Shown here one piece after another: positions 8,939 through 17,300 of a stretch of DNA of 64,000 nucleotides (positions are counted from its first letter, which is position 1; every line of letters begins with the position of its first letter). The position numbers and the translations under genes were made by a program. The stretch is from Eubacterium sp. AF22-9. Lineage in GTDB: Bacteria > Bacillota > Clostridia > Lachnospirales > Lachnospiraceae. The stretch covers positions 1 through 64,000 of the forward strand of contig QRVH01000009.1 in the NCBI GenBank assembly GCA_003458705.1. Direction: 5' to 3'. The notes beneath the pieces were generated by a model, which had not been told where the DNA came from, did not search any database, and saw only the letters and a list, made by a program, of their open reading frames with translations.

Positions 8939-10234
8939 TTATAATTCATCTATAAGAGTGATGATATCTTTGATAGGTAATAATCTGTCATCAACCTCTT
9001 TTGCCCTATGGTATCTTAATATATCCTCTGCTGTCTGCTTCATTGCAGGGAATGCGCTTCTTGTAAGCTGGTTAGCATATATAACTATATTAACCCCGTG
9101 TGCGGCAAGTTCGTCCTCTGTTATAACATTATAAGATGATGGAACAACAACTATTGGTGTATCTTTATCCTGTTCACGGAATTTATCACAGAATTCAAGT
9201 ATTTCAGATGGATCTTTCTTTCTGCTGTGAATCATAATTCCATCTGCTCCGGCTTTTACAAATGCAAATGCTCTTGTAAGTGCATCTTCCATTCCCTGCT
9301 CAAGAATAAGACTTTCAATTCTGGCAATTATCATGAAATCATCCGTAAGCTGTGCTCTTTTTCCTGCTGCAATTTTCTCACTGAATGCTTCAATAGAATC
9401 CTGAGTCTGGACAACATCATTTCCAAAAAGAGAGTTCTTCTTAAGTCCCTTCTTATCCTCTATAATAATCGCAGATACTCCCATTCTCTCAAGAGTTCTT
9501 ACATTGTATACAAAATGTTCTGTAAGTCCGCCTGTATCCCCATCAAGAATAATTGGTTTAGTAGTAACCTCCATTATATCATCAATCGTACGAAGTCTTG
9601 AAGACATATCAACCAGCTCAATATCCGGCTTTCCCTTTGCTGTGCTGTCACATAATGAGCTTACCCACATTGCATCAAACTGGTCGAGCTTACCATCATT
9701 TTCAACAACTGTTTTCTCAGCAATAAGACCCGTCAATCCGCTGTGTGCCTCAATTGTTTTAACTATAGGACACATTTTTATAAGCTGCTTTAATCTTTTT
9801 CTTCTATATTCAGGCATCGCCAATTTTTCTTTAAGACGAGAATCAACTTTTTTCACACTCTCATTGTATGTGTATGGTATTTCTATAAGTTCTCCTCCAT
9901 AAGTTGAAAGATTCTTAATAACATTATCTCTTATAGCTGATTCAATTCCATCTTTCCAGTTATCACCATGTACAACATAATCAGGCTTAAGCTGTTCAAT
10001 AACTTTGTCATACATTATTGTATCCTGAACAATAACATCATCAACCCCATCTAATGATTTGTATAGACTAATTCTTTCCTCAAGGGAAATTGTTGGAAAT
10101 CTGTTATATCTTATAAGTGCCTCATCTGAAAGCGCTCCTATTACAACTTTTCCATATTTATGTGCATTCTCAATTATATTAAGATGTCCTTCGTGAATAA
10201 CATCTGTACAAAAGCATGTATATACTGTTTTCAT
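8939..10234 (-). CDS. aepX: PEP phosphomutase with N-terminal cytidylyltransferase domain (Fom1-like architecture)
   Basis: Forms the C-P bond by converting phosphoenolpyruvate to phosphonopyruvate. Residues 1 to about 130 are a TagD/RfaE-type nucleotidyltransferase domain (FCTDVIHEGHLNIIENA with the HxGH-type motif; VVHGDNW near its end). Residues from about 145 are the mutase: GDTGG metal site, then EDKKGLKKNSLFG, which matches the EDKxxxxxNS signature separating PEP mutases from isocitrate-lyase relatives. I start at the ATG at 10234, which follows TTGGAGAT and begins the domain; an ATG six codons upstream is possible. The same domain order is known in Fom1 of fosfomycin producers, where the N-terminal domain cytidylylates a later phosphonate intermediate. 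Its substrate here is unknown. Confidence 0.92.
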   Translation of the reverse strand: MKTVYTCFCTDVIHEGHLNIIENAHKYGKVVIGALSDEALIRYNRFPTISLEERISLYKSLDGVDDVIVQDTIMYDKVIEQLKPDYVVHGDNWKDGIESAIRDNVIKNLSTYGGELIEIPYTYNESVKKVDSRLKEKLAMPEYRRKRLKQLIKMCPIVKTIEAHSGLTGLIAEKTVVENDGKLDQFDAMWVSSLCDSTAKGKPDIELVDMSSRLRTIDDIMEVTTKPIILDGDTGGLTEHFVYNVRTLERMGVSAIIIEDKKGLKKNSLFGNDVVQTQDSIEAFSEKIAAGKRAQLTDDFMIIARIESLILEQGMEDALTRAFAFVKAGADGIMIHSRKKDPSEILEFCDKFREQDKDTPIVVVPSSYNVITEDELAAHGVNIVIYANQLTRSAFPAMKQTAEDILRYHRAKEVDDRLLPIKDIITLIDEL

Positions 10235-10264
10235 ATCATTATCTCCAATCATTTCTAACCTCTG

Positions 10265-11386
10265 TTAATTATATTTTACTGGCATTGCCACGCCATTAAT
10301 CTCAAGTGCCTCTTTAAACACCTTAAAGAAATCTACAATGTCCTGTTCATCAATTGCACCTAACGCGCATAATCTGAATGTGTTCGTTGTGCTGATTTTA
10401 CCAGGATATATCGTAAATCCTCTCTCATAGCAGTAATCATGAACTTTATCAAAATCCCAGTTAGGATCATCCGGGTATATCGTTGACACAACAAGTCCTG
10501 CCTGCCATTCTCTCTTAATTACATCCTTAAATCCAAGTTCATCAAGTCCTTTATGTATTGCTTCAAATACTCTTGTATGTCTTGCCCACTTGGCTTCTTC
10601 GCCTTCCTGCCAGTACTCCTTTAAAGCCTGAATTGTAGCATAGATTGTCTGAACCGGAGGTGTAAAATGCATCTGACCTGTCTTTTCAAAGAATTCATAT
10701 TGAAGGTACAGATTACAGTAATATGAACGTTTCGGATAATTCTTTGACTCCTCAATTATTCTTCTGTTTCCTATTACATATGACAATCCTGTCATTGCCA
10801 TAAGTCCCTTTTGTGCAGAAGCCATGCAGAAATCTATATTATCCTCATCAAGATTAATAGGACGCATTGCATATGTTGATGTTGTATCTACAGTAAATAC
10901 AGCTCCGTATTTATGTGCCAGTGCACCTATCTCACGGATAGGATTAAGGATTCCTGTTCCTGTCTCATTATGTGTTGTATGAACTAATGCTATATCTTCG
11001 TTGTCCTTTAATGTCTGTTCGACAACTTTAAGATCCGGCAGTTCATCTACAGCAAACTTTAAGTCAATATGAGGAAGACCGTAATATTCGCATATCTCAA
11101 CCGCTCTTGTGCTGTACGCTCCGTTATCAACAATAAGAATTTTCTTTCCTTCTGGAAGCAGTGAATTCATGCACACATCAATATTAATAGTTCCTGAACC
11201 GCAGAAAAGCACTGATGTATATTTGTCAGTATCCCCATGCACAATTCGTACTAAATCCTCTCTGAGCCCCTTCATCAAAGATGCAAATTCTTTTTCCCTT
11301 GGACATATATCTGGAACAACCTGTGCCATTTTCACAGAATCAGTTGTCGTTGATGGTCCCGGGTTTAACAAAATATTTCTTTTCAT
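10265..11386 (-). CDS. phnW: 2-aminoethylphosphonate-pyruvate transaminase
   Basis: A 373-residue class V aminotransferase. It begins NILLNPGPSTTTDSVK, typical of the family, and has SAQKGLMAMTG (about 189-199) with the PLP-binding lysine. The enzyme interconverts phosphonoacetaldehyde plus alanine and 2-aminoethylphosphonate plus pyruvate. It can work in catabolism, but here it lies directly with PEP mutase and phosphonopyruvate decarboxylase, so the biosynthetic direction is more likely. It is the first gene of the operon, behind a good sigma-A promoter. Confidence 0.92.
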   Translation of the reverse strand: MKRNILLNPGPSTTTDSVKMAQVVPDICPREKEFASLMKGLREDLVRIVHGDTDKYTSVLFCGSGTINIDVCMNSLLPEGKKILIVDNGAYSTRAVEICEYYGLPHIDLKFAVDELPDLKVVEQTLKDNEDIALVHTTHNETGTGILNPIREIGALAHKYGAVFTVDTTSTYAMRPINLDEDNIDFCMASAQKGLMAMTGLSYVIGNRRIIEESKNYPKRSYYCNLYLQYEFFEKTGQMHFTPPVQTIYATIQALKEYWQEGEEAKWARHTRVFEAIHKGLDELGFKDVIKREWQAGLVVSTIYPDDPNWDFDKVHDYCYERGFTIYPGKISTTNTFRLCALGAIDEQDIVDFFKVFKEALEINGVAMPVKYN

Positions 11387-11439
11387 CCCGTATATTTCCT
11401 TTCGTTCATCTAAATATTTTTCTGTTCATTTATTTAATG

Positions 11440-11468
11440 AATATATCACATTTTGAACTTGTTGTCTA
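11440..11468 (-). promoter_or_regulatory. Sigma-A promoter of the phosphonate operon
   Basis: Minus-strand TAGACA (11468-11463), a 17-base spacer and TATATT (11445-11440), about 54 bases before the transaminase start codon. Confidence 0.65.
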
Positions 11469-11481
11469 TAGCAATTTAATC

Positions 11482-11510
11482 TTGAGAAATATTTGAGAAC
11501 ATGTTATATT
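11482..11510 (+). promoter_or_regulatory. Sigma-A promoter of the ZIP transporter gene
   Basis: TTGAGA (11482-11487), a 17-base spacer and TATATT (11505-11510) with an extended TG upstream of the -10. It is divergent from the phosphonate promoter. Confidence 0.65.
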
Positions 11511-11513
11511 ATC

Positions 11514-11529
11514 GTTAGTTATAACTAAC
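11514..11529. promoter_or_regulatory. 16-bp perfect palindrome, candidate metal-repressor operator
   Basis: GTTAGTTATAACTAAC is self-complementary over all 16 bases and starts 4 bases downstream of the -10, between promoter and ribosome site of the ZIP transporter gene. Outer TTAG/CTAA halves recall operators of DtxR-type metal repressors; the match to any one regulator is not established. Confidence 0.6.
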
Positions 11530-11548
11530 CTATATGGAAAGGAACTTT

Positions 11549-12328
11549 ATGTCAGAATTTATAATATTAGCAATTCCTTTTATCGGAACATCACTCGGCT
11601 CTGCCATGGTGTTCTTCTTAAAAAAGCGGATTGCCCCAAAGTTTGAAAAAATGCTTTTAGGATTTGCGGCAGGAGTTATGATTGCCGCATCGGTATGGTC
11701 TTTGTTAATACCATCTATAGATATGTCTAAGGGAGGAAGTGCACCGGAATGGCTGGCTGCACTAGTTGGCTTTCTTGCAGGAATATTCTTTCTTCTGCTT
11801 CTTGATACAGTTATTCCTCACATGCATATTGAAAGTAAGAATCAGGAAGGCATTAGAACCAATTCCATATCCAAAACTACAATGATGCTCTTCGCTGTGA
11901 CATTACATAATATTCCTGAGGGAATGTCAGTCGGTGTTGCTTTTGCCGGCGCAATGATGAAGGATTCAGGAATAACTGCTACTGCTGCAATGGCACTTGC
12001 AATTGGTATTGCAATACAGAATTTCCCTGAAGGAGCTATTATATCAATGCCTTTATGCGGTGAAGGCATGAGTAAGAAGAAAGCTTTCATATATGGAGTA
12101 CTTTCTGGTGTTGTTGAACCTATCGGCGGATTCATAACAATTCTTATTGCCGGTATTATTACACCTGTTCTTCCTTATCTGCTTTCTTTCGCAGCGGGAG
12201 CCATGATGTATGTTGTAATAGAGGAGCTTATTCCTGAATCGCAGAATGGCGAACACAGCAATATAGGAACTATAGGTGCTGCTGTAGGATTTGCACTTAT
12301 GATGGTTCTTGATATAGCATTGGGATAG
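11549..12328 (+). CDS. ZIP-family metal transporter
   Basis: Imports divalent metal, probably zinc or another transition ion. The roughly 260 residues contain about eight hydrophobic segments and the paired ZIP metal motifs HNIPEGMSVG and NFPEGAIISMP in the fourth and fifth membrane helices. I start at the ATG at 11549 (MSEFIILAIPFIG) because GGAAAGGAA precedes it closely; an in-frame ATG five codons upstream lies within the ribosome site. The gene is convergent with the L,D-transpeptidase gene and shares a hairpin with it. A palindrome in the leader suggests repression by a metal-sensing regulator. Confidence 0.88.
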   Translation: MSEFIILAIPFIGTSLGSAMVFFLKKRIAPKFEKMLLGFAAGVMIAASVWSLLIPSIDMSKGGSAPEWLAALVGFLAGIFFLLLLDTVIPHMHIESKNQEGIRTNSISKTTMMLFAVTLHNIPEGMSVGVAFAGAMMKDSGITATAAMALAIGIAIQNFPEGAIISMPLCGEGMSKKKAFIYGVLSGVVEPIGGFITILIAGIITPVLPYLLSFAAGAMMYVVIEELIPESQNGEHSNIGTIGAAVGFALMMVLDIALG

Positions 12329-12349
12329 TGATTACTCAATCACTATCCC
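12322..12349. terminator. Hairpin spanning the stop codons of two convergent genes
   Basis: GGGATAGTGATT (12322-12333), a 4-base loop and AATCACTATCCC (12338-12349) form a perfect 12-bp stem. It covers the last codons of both the ZIP gene and the L,D-transpeptidase gene. There is no clear T run on either side. Confidence 0.6.
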
Positions 12350-13216
12350 ACAATCCTCGCCTATATTTCTTAATATAAATGCCATATCAGACTCTGGTAC
12401 TGATACACAGCCTGCCGTTGGTCTTCCATTAGAGCAATGTAAGAAGAAACAGCTTCCTTTCCCCGGAGTCCCCTCTATGTTATATCCGATAAACAGATAA
12501 TATCCATAAGCTGTCGGATAATCAATTATTCTTTCAGACTCACTCTTGTCCCAGTCTGTATCAGAATCAGCTCTTGCATACTGGTTATATAAAGGAGAAG
12601 ACGAATCCCCTACCCAGTAATCGTATTCATCAACCTGAAGATAAGGAACTTTCGTTCCCGGATTCGGATTAATTCCAAATGCAAAATATAATGGAAATGT
12701 TCCCTGTAGTGTAGCTGATGTAAACTCACTCGCCTCACCAACTCCCTTGGAGCCTACAAATCCATCTGTTCTTAGAATCTCAGTCCACACACCATCCTTC
12801 AGTTCATGCATGGTAACTGTTGCTCTTGTACCATTCGACTGGACAATTACAAGCTGGGAATACTGTGATGCTGCTGCATAACCCGCTGCAAAGCTGTTAT
12901 TATCTGGCTCTTCAGCCTGTGGCACTGTCTCATATGCAGTCGGTGAAGAATCTGTAACCTCCGCTGCCACAACTGTCTGTTTTTCTTCTTCTGTTGTCTC
13001 TTCCTGCTGTGTTTCAGAATTCATTGTCAGTTCAGGTGTTATTTCCTGTGTATCTGACTGTTTTGTCTTCTGTGTGCTTAACTGTGTTGTTTCCTGTTGT
13101 ACCGCTGAGACAGTAGTTTCTTTATCTTTCATGTCTGTTACATTTTTCTTATTGCCGCATCCATTTGCAGCCAGCGCTGTTATAAGTAACAAAGTTAATA
13201 TAATAGTCTTTTTCAC
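12332..13216 (-). CDS. L,D-transpeptidase (YkuD) lipoprotein
   Basis: Predicted to make 3-3 peptidoglycan cross-links or attach proteins to the wall. The GTG start at 13216 follows AGGAGA and gives a lipoprotein signal (KKTIILTLLLITALAANGC), so the mature protein is probably anchored outside the membrane. A Thr/Gln/Glu-rich linker of about 80 residues precedes the catalytic domain near the C-terminus, which ends with HCSNGRPTAGCVSVPE carrying the histidine and the catalytic cysteine. A longer frame extends upstream but lacks a ribosome site and would mask the signal peptide. Confidence 0.85.
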   Translation of the reverse strand: MKKTIILTLLLITALAANGCGNKKNVTDMKDKETTVSAVQQETTQLSTQKTKQSDTQEITPELTMNSETQQEETTEEEKQTVVAAEVTDSSPTAYETVPQAEEPDNNSFAAGYAAASQYSQLVIVQSNGTRATVTMHELKDGVWTEILRTDGFVGSKGVGEASEFTSATLQGTFPLYFAFGINPNPGTKVPYLQVDEYDYWVGDSSSPLYNQYARADSDTDWDKSESERIIDYPTAYGYYLFIGYNIEGTPGKGSCFFLHCSNGRPTAGCVSVPESDMAFILRNIGEDCGIVIE

Positions 13217-13250
13217 TTTTATCTCCTGATGTATTATTTCCCTGCAAAAA

Positions 13251-13282
13251 GGGATACCAGCCATAAGTTTAACTGGTATCCC
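13251..13282 (-). terminator. Terminator of the oleate hydratase gene
   Basis: A 10-bp stem GGGATACCAG (13251-13260) and CTGGTATCCC (13273-13282), followed by five T on the minus strand, 22 bases after the oleate hydratase stop. Confidence 0.8.
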
Positions 13283-13304
13283 TTCATGTTTCAACACATT
13301 TCAG

Positions 13305-15278
13305 CTAATATTTCATATAATCTTTAATTACATCATGGTCTTTTAACACCTTTTCAATAACAGTTCCTTTTATCTTCTTTAAGACAACCTTCTTGATAAC
13401 ATTAAGCGGTCCTAAATCAATCTCTAATGGAGATTTGCCATCCATAAGCTTAACAGATGAATCAAGCAGGTCTCTTACATCATATACACTGCCCCAGACC
13501 TCAGGAACACCTCTGTCTACGCCAAGCAGTCCATATACAGCCTCCATTGCAGTTCTGACTGAATACTCTGTCGTAAATATTGTGTCCCTCGGAGTCTCAG
13601 CAAACTGTCCAAGAAATGCAAAATTAACGCATCCATCAGGAATAACATCAGGTCTGTCGCCTTTTCTTCTTGGCATGAAAAATGCAGTAATAAACGGCAT
13701 CATTGTTGGTGTAGTGTTACAGTGGTTCTTGGCAAGCTCATCAATCTCTTCAACAGGAACGCCAAGATGATACAGCCATTCTGCTGTAATCTCTTCTCCT
13801 GTACACTCTTTCATAGGCTTCTTGATATAATCACCATCAACATCAGTAAACAGGCTGTATACCCATACACACACCTCATCCTTCTTCTGTTCCTTAAACT
13901 GTCCCTGTCTGTTAATTGTCCAGCTTAAAAGCCAGCTTGAATCCTTACAACTGACAATTCCGCCTGTAACAACATTTCCAGTTCTTGGGTCCCTCTTACA
14001 TATCTTCTTAATGTAAGAAATAATCTTCTCATCACTTGTTGTAACAGTTGCAGACTCCCAGTTAGACTTTGATATATCACCACAGAACTTCTCTGGGTGT
14101 CCAAATGAACTGTCCTGTGCTGCAATATTCTTCCACAGACTCCAGCAACCGCTTGTTCTTACCTCTGCATTACCTACAGGGGCATGTGTATGGTCACCGT
14201 ATATAGTACCTTCTGTACAGCTTCCATTAGTAACGAACACCAAATCATTCTCAGTAAGATCAATTGACTTAGTCTCACCTTTTACAGTACATTCAATAGT
14301 CTTTGCAATCTTCTTTCCATCCCTGAAATCAAATATTACATTATCAACTCTTGTGTTAAACCTGAACTCAACGCCTGCATCTTCAAGGTATTTCTGCATA
14401 GGCAAGATAAGTGATTCATACTGATTATACTTGGTAAACTTCAATGCTGAGAAATCAGGAAGTCCGCCTATATGATGGATAAATCTCTGAATATAAAGTT
14501 TCATCTCAAGCGCACTGTGCCAGTTTTCAAATGCGAACATCGTACGCCAGTACAGCCAGAAATCTGAATCAAAAACTTCCTCATCAAAGAAATCTTCAAT
14601 TGTCTTATCATACAAATCCTCATCTTTAGTGAAGAACAGTTTCATTATTTCCATACAGCCCTTCTGGCTTAAATTAAATTTGCCATCTGTATGTGCATCT
14701 TCACCTCTGTTTACAGTTGCCCTGCAAAGAGAATAATTAGGATCATGCTTATTAAGCCAGTAATATTCATCAAGTACAGAAACTCCCGGAGTCTCAATAG
14801 ACGGAATACTTCTGAACAAATCCCACAGACATTCGAAATGATTCTCCATTTCTCGTCCGCCACGCATTACATAACCTCTTGTAGGATCATTAATTCCATC
14901 ACATGCACCGCCTGCAATATCCATAGCCTCAAGTATGTGAATATTCTCACCCTTCATCTGTCCGTCTCTTACAAGAAAACACGCAGCAGCTAATGCACCA
15001 AGACCACTTCCTACAATATAAGCTGATTTATCATCGACTCCTTCTGGTTTTTCCGGTCTTGCAAATGCTTCATAATTACCATTAGAATAATATATTCCCT
15101 TACTATTCTTAGTATATTTCCCTCTTTCAGTATTGCGAAACTCTTTATGTGCTCTTTCCTGAATGTCTTTAGTTACTTTCCTCTGCTCATTCCTTTTGTT
15201 CTTTTTTGATACAACTGCCGCACCTGCCCCCAGTGCAAGAATAGAAGCTGCTCCTAGTTTTAACGCCTTTTTGCTCAT
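13305..15278 (-). CDS. ohyA: Oleate hydratase with N-terminal hydrophobic extension
   Basis: An FAD enzyme that adds water to the cis-9 double bond of unsaturated fatty acids such as oleate (10-hydroxystearate product), which detoxifies host or dietary fatty acids. Motifs are the FAD loop GSGLGALAAACFL (about 89-101), EAMDIAGGACDG, and the active-site RGGREMENHFECLWDLF. The C-terminal part has the conserved FLGQFAETPRDT FAD contact. The start at 15278 follows AGGTGG. Before the FAD loop there is an extra hydrophobic segment (about residues 8-22, LGAASILALGAGAAVV) and a basic stretch, suggesting membrane anchoring. Its own promoter and terminator make it a single-gene unit beside a TetR gene. 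Confidence 0.93.
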   Translation of the reverse strand: MSKKALKLGAASILALGAGAAVVSKKNKRNEQRKVTKDIQERAHKEFRNTERGKYTKNSKGIYYSNGNYEAFARPEKPEGVDDKSAYIVGSGLGALAAACFLVRDGQMKGENIHILEAMDIAGGACDGINDPTRGYVMRGGREMENHFECLWDLFRSIPSIETPGVSVLDEYYWLNKHDPNYSLCRATVNRGEDAHTDGKFNLSQKGCMEIMKLFFTKDEDLYDKTIEDFFDEEVFDSDFWLYWRTMFAFENWHSALEMKLYIQRFIHHIGGLPDFSALKFTKYNQYESLILPMQKYLEDAGVEFRFNTRVDNVIFDFRDGKKIAKTIECTVKGETKSIDLTENDLVFVTNGSCTEGTIYGDHTHAPVGNAEVRTSGCWSLWKNIAAQDSSFGHPEKFCGDISKSNWESATVTTSDEKIISYIKKICKRDPRTGNVVTGGIVSCKDSSWLLSWTINRQGQFKEQKKDEVCVWVYSLFTDVDGDYIKKPMKECTGEEITAEWLYHLGVPVEEIDELAKNHCNTTPTMMPFITAFFMPRRKGDRPDVIPDGCVNFAFLGQFAETPRDTIFTTEYSVRTAMEAVYGLLGVDRGVPEVWGSVYDVRDLLDSSVKLMDGKSPLEIDLGPLNVIKKVVLKKIKGTVIEKVLKDHDVIKDYMKY

Positions 15279-15326
15279 AATCTTTTCCACCTTTCTGTGC
15301 TTTCTTATTTATTTTTGCCGTTTTTT

Positions 15327-15356
15327 ATTATATTTAGCATACATTTTTTCTCTAAA
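15327..15356 (-). promoter_or_regulatory. Sigma-A promoter of the oleate hydratase gene
   Basis: Minus-strand TTTAGA (15356-15351), an 18-base spacer and TATAAT (15332-15327), about 50 bases upstream of the start codon. Confidence 0.6.
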
Positions 15357-15361
15357 TAAAA

Positions 15362-15420
15362 AAACAGGCAAAGCATGTACTTTGTCCCAAAATCGAACAC
15401 TTTACATGTTTTGTCTGTTT
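15362..15420 (-). terminator. Terminator after the tetR gene
   Basis: Two 18-base arms (15362-15379 and 15403-15420) pair at 16 positions, the two exceptions being possible G-U pairs. On the minus strand the hairpin is followed by a run of seven T. It separates the tetR operon from oleate hydratase. Confidence 0.75.
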
Positions 15421-15427
15421 TTAATAA

Positions 15428-15985
15428 CTAATTATTAGCTTCACACAGATTAATCATTGTATCAATCGTTGCATCAAATGATTCAGAAAAACGTTTAATA
15501 AGATCTTTATCATATGGCGGCATTCCATCACCTATCCATCTTGACACAATTCCAACAATAGAATAGCTGTAAAAGCATGTTATATACTCTCTGTCATCTT
15601 CTGTAAGCTTATGGTCTTTAGAATATTTCTTAACAAAAAGTCCTACAAGATATTCTGTTGTATTATGCAGATATTTCTCAATAATATCCCTGTTCCTGGA
15701 ATTATACACATGAATAACTGCCGCACGATACTCAATAACAACAGAAGCTGCCTTACTGTATGTCTCATAAAAAGTCGCATCTTCCGTAATATTAATATTC
15801 TTTTCTGTCTCTTCTATAAGAACACTGTCAAGCACATCATATATATCACTAAAATAATAATAAAATGTATTTCTGTTAACTCCACACTGTTCACATATAT
15901 CTGTAACCGTAATCCTGTCAATATTCTTGTGCTTTAACATGTTAAGAAAACAGTCCATTATTGCTTTTTTTGTAAATTTAGCCAT
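15428..15985 (-). CDS. TetR/AcrR-family regulator
   Basis: A 185-residue one-component regulator. The helix-turn-helix is at about 21-46 (ITVTDICEQCGVNRNTFYYYFSD cut short here: ITVTDICEQ, then RNTFYYYFSDIYDV). The remaining residues form the usual helical ligand-binding domain. The start follows AGGAGAAATGT. It is 15 bases after degV and directly upstream of the oleate hydratase unit, so it probably senses fatty acid or acyl-CoA and controls oleate hydratase; that role is inference from position. Confidence 0.87.
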   Translation of the reverse strand: MAKFTKKAIMDCFLNMLKHKNIDRITVTDICEQCGVNRNTFYYYFSDIYDVLDSVLIEETEKNINITEDATFYETYSKAASVVIEYRAAVIHVYNSRNRDIIEKYLHNTTEYLVGLFVKKYSKDHKLTEDDREYITCFYSYSIVGIVSRWIGDGMPPYDKDLIKRFSESFDATIDTMINLCEANN

Positions 15986-16000
15986 ACATTTCTCCTGAAA

Positions 16001-16852
16001 TTATTCTCCGGCAATAAAAAGAACTCCTAATGTTCCCGGACCACAATGTGAAGATATAACGCCGCCTGCCCTTGTTTCATATATTTCATCAAACACATCA
16101 AGTTGTTTAAGATAATTCTTTACTTCATCAACTATCTCTTTATCACAGCCAGAGTGCGTAATGAATACACGGTCTTTCTTAGCCTTCTTAAGGTCTTCTT
16201 CCATATCCTTAACATAATCCAGTACAACATTCTTCATGCGTCCTCTGTACTTCTTTCCAGGATTCATCTTTCCATTATTAACTTCAATTCTTGGATGAAG
16301 TTTAAGTACACCGCCAGCCATGGCAGCTAGTCCGCTGCATCTTCCTCCTCTGTGAAGGTAAGTAAGCGTATCGACAACAAAGCTTGCCCTGACTCTAGGT
16401 CTTAATTCTAATATATTCTTCTCAATGTCAGCTGCAGACATGCCTTTTCCTGCCATAACAGCAGCCTCAACAACAAGATGTCCTATTCCTGTAGACAGAT
16501 TCTCAGAGTCAATTACATGAATCCTGTCCTCTGCCTCAAGCTCTCTTGCCGCAAGTCTGAACACATTAGCTGTAGTTGACATATCCTCTGATATTGCAAA
16601 TGCGACAATATCCCTATCCTCTTCTAGAACACATTTAAACATCTCTATTGTATCATCAATAGACACCGCCGATGTCTTAGGTGTTGTCTTATTCTCATCT
16701 GCCCATTCATATATCTTATCTGGCGTAATATCAATTCCATCCCTGTATTCATCATTGCCTAGCAGAATGTGAAGCGGAATAACCGATATATCAAGCTTGT
16801 CTATAAGTTCCTTAGTCAAATCACTTGTACTGTCCGAAATAATCTTAACCAT
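16001..16852 (-). CDS. DegV-family fatty-acid-binding protein (FakB type)
   Basis: A 283-residue DegV protein. It opens with KIISDSTSDL, and contains the family's LHRGGRCSG segment (about 166-174) and a C-terminal ITHSGC near a conserved histidine. DegV proteins hold one fatty acid and present it to the kinase FakA, whose gene is at 31.2-32.9 kb in this window. Neighbours are a BofC-like gene (17 bases upstream) and tetR (15 bases downstream). Which acyl chain is bound cannot be read from the sequence. Confidence 0.9.
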   Translation of the reverse strand: MVKIISDSTSDLTKELIDKLDISVIPLHILLGNDEYRDGIDITPDKIYEWADENKTTPKTSAVSIDDTIEMFKCVLEEDRDIVAFAISEDMSTTANVFRLAARELEAEDRIHVIDSENLSTGIGHLVVEAAVMAGKGMSAADIEKNILELRPRVRASFVVDTLTYLHRGGRCSGLAAMAGGVLKLHPRIEVNNGKMNPGKKYRGRMKNVVLDYVKDMEEDLKKAKKDRVFITHSGCDKEIVDEVKNYLKQLDVFDEIYETRAGGVISSHCGPGTLGVLFIAGE

Positions 16853-16869
16853 GTAAATGTATATCCTTT

Positions 16870-17238
16870 CTAGCTGCTATATGTCTGCAGAAAATCATAC
16901 AGCTGTGCTTCTCCTTCAAAATATATCCCCTTAGTTAGTCTTTCTCTTATGTCATCCGGAAGTGAATCAATATTAATATCTGCATAATCATAGAACACTT
17001 CGCGTCCTTCGTTCACAATATTTCTGTATATTCTTAAAGTATCTCTTTCGTACTTAAGCACATACTGGTACTCTTCACTTTCAGTTACTTTAGTCACCTG
17101 AGAGCTTACTTCTTCTTTAAAATGCTGATTCGAAGGCTTCTTATTATCTGTTACCACAAGTATAACTATTGCAAGTACTACAGCTATTACAGCCATAGCC
17201 ATAATCACAACATAAAGCCAGAATGATTTTTTATTCAT
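16870..17238 (-). CDS. Membrane-anchored protein with BofC-like C-terminal domain
   Basis: A 122-residue protein with an N-terminal membrane segment (about 5-29) and an outside domain. The last 60 residues, with YVLKYERDTLRIYRN, SLPDDIRERLTKGIYFEG and a terminal short helix, resemble the BofC C-terminal domain, which in Bacillus restrains the SpoIVB signalling protease. The ATG at 17238 follows GGAGGGAGT. The gene sits among sporulation-linked genes (yqfC-yqfD-phoH-ybeY upstream). Similarity is judged by eye, so function is tentative. Confidence 0.65.
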   Translation of the reverse strand: MNKKSFWLYVVIMAMAVIAVVLAIVILVVTDNKKPSNQHFKEEVSSQVTKVTESEEYQYVLKYERDTLRIYRNIVNEGREVFYDYADINIDSLPDDIRERLTKGIYFEGEAQLYDFLQTYSS

Positions 17239-17300
17239 CAATACTCCCTCCTGTAAGTTGTCCTTACTGGGAAGTATTAACATTTATAAGCAATATTATA

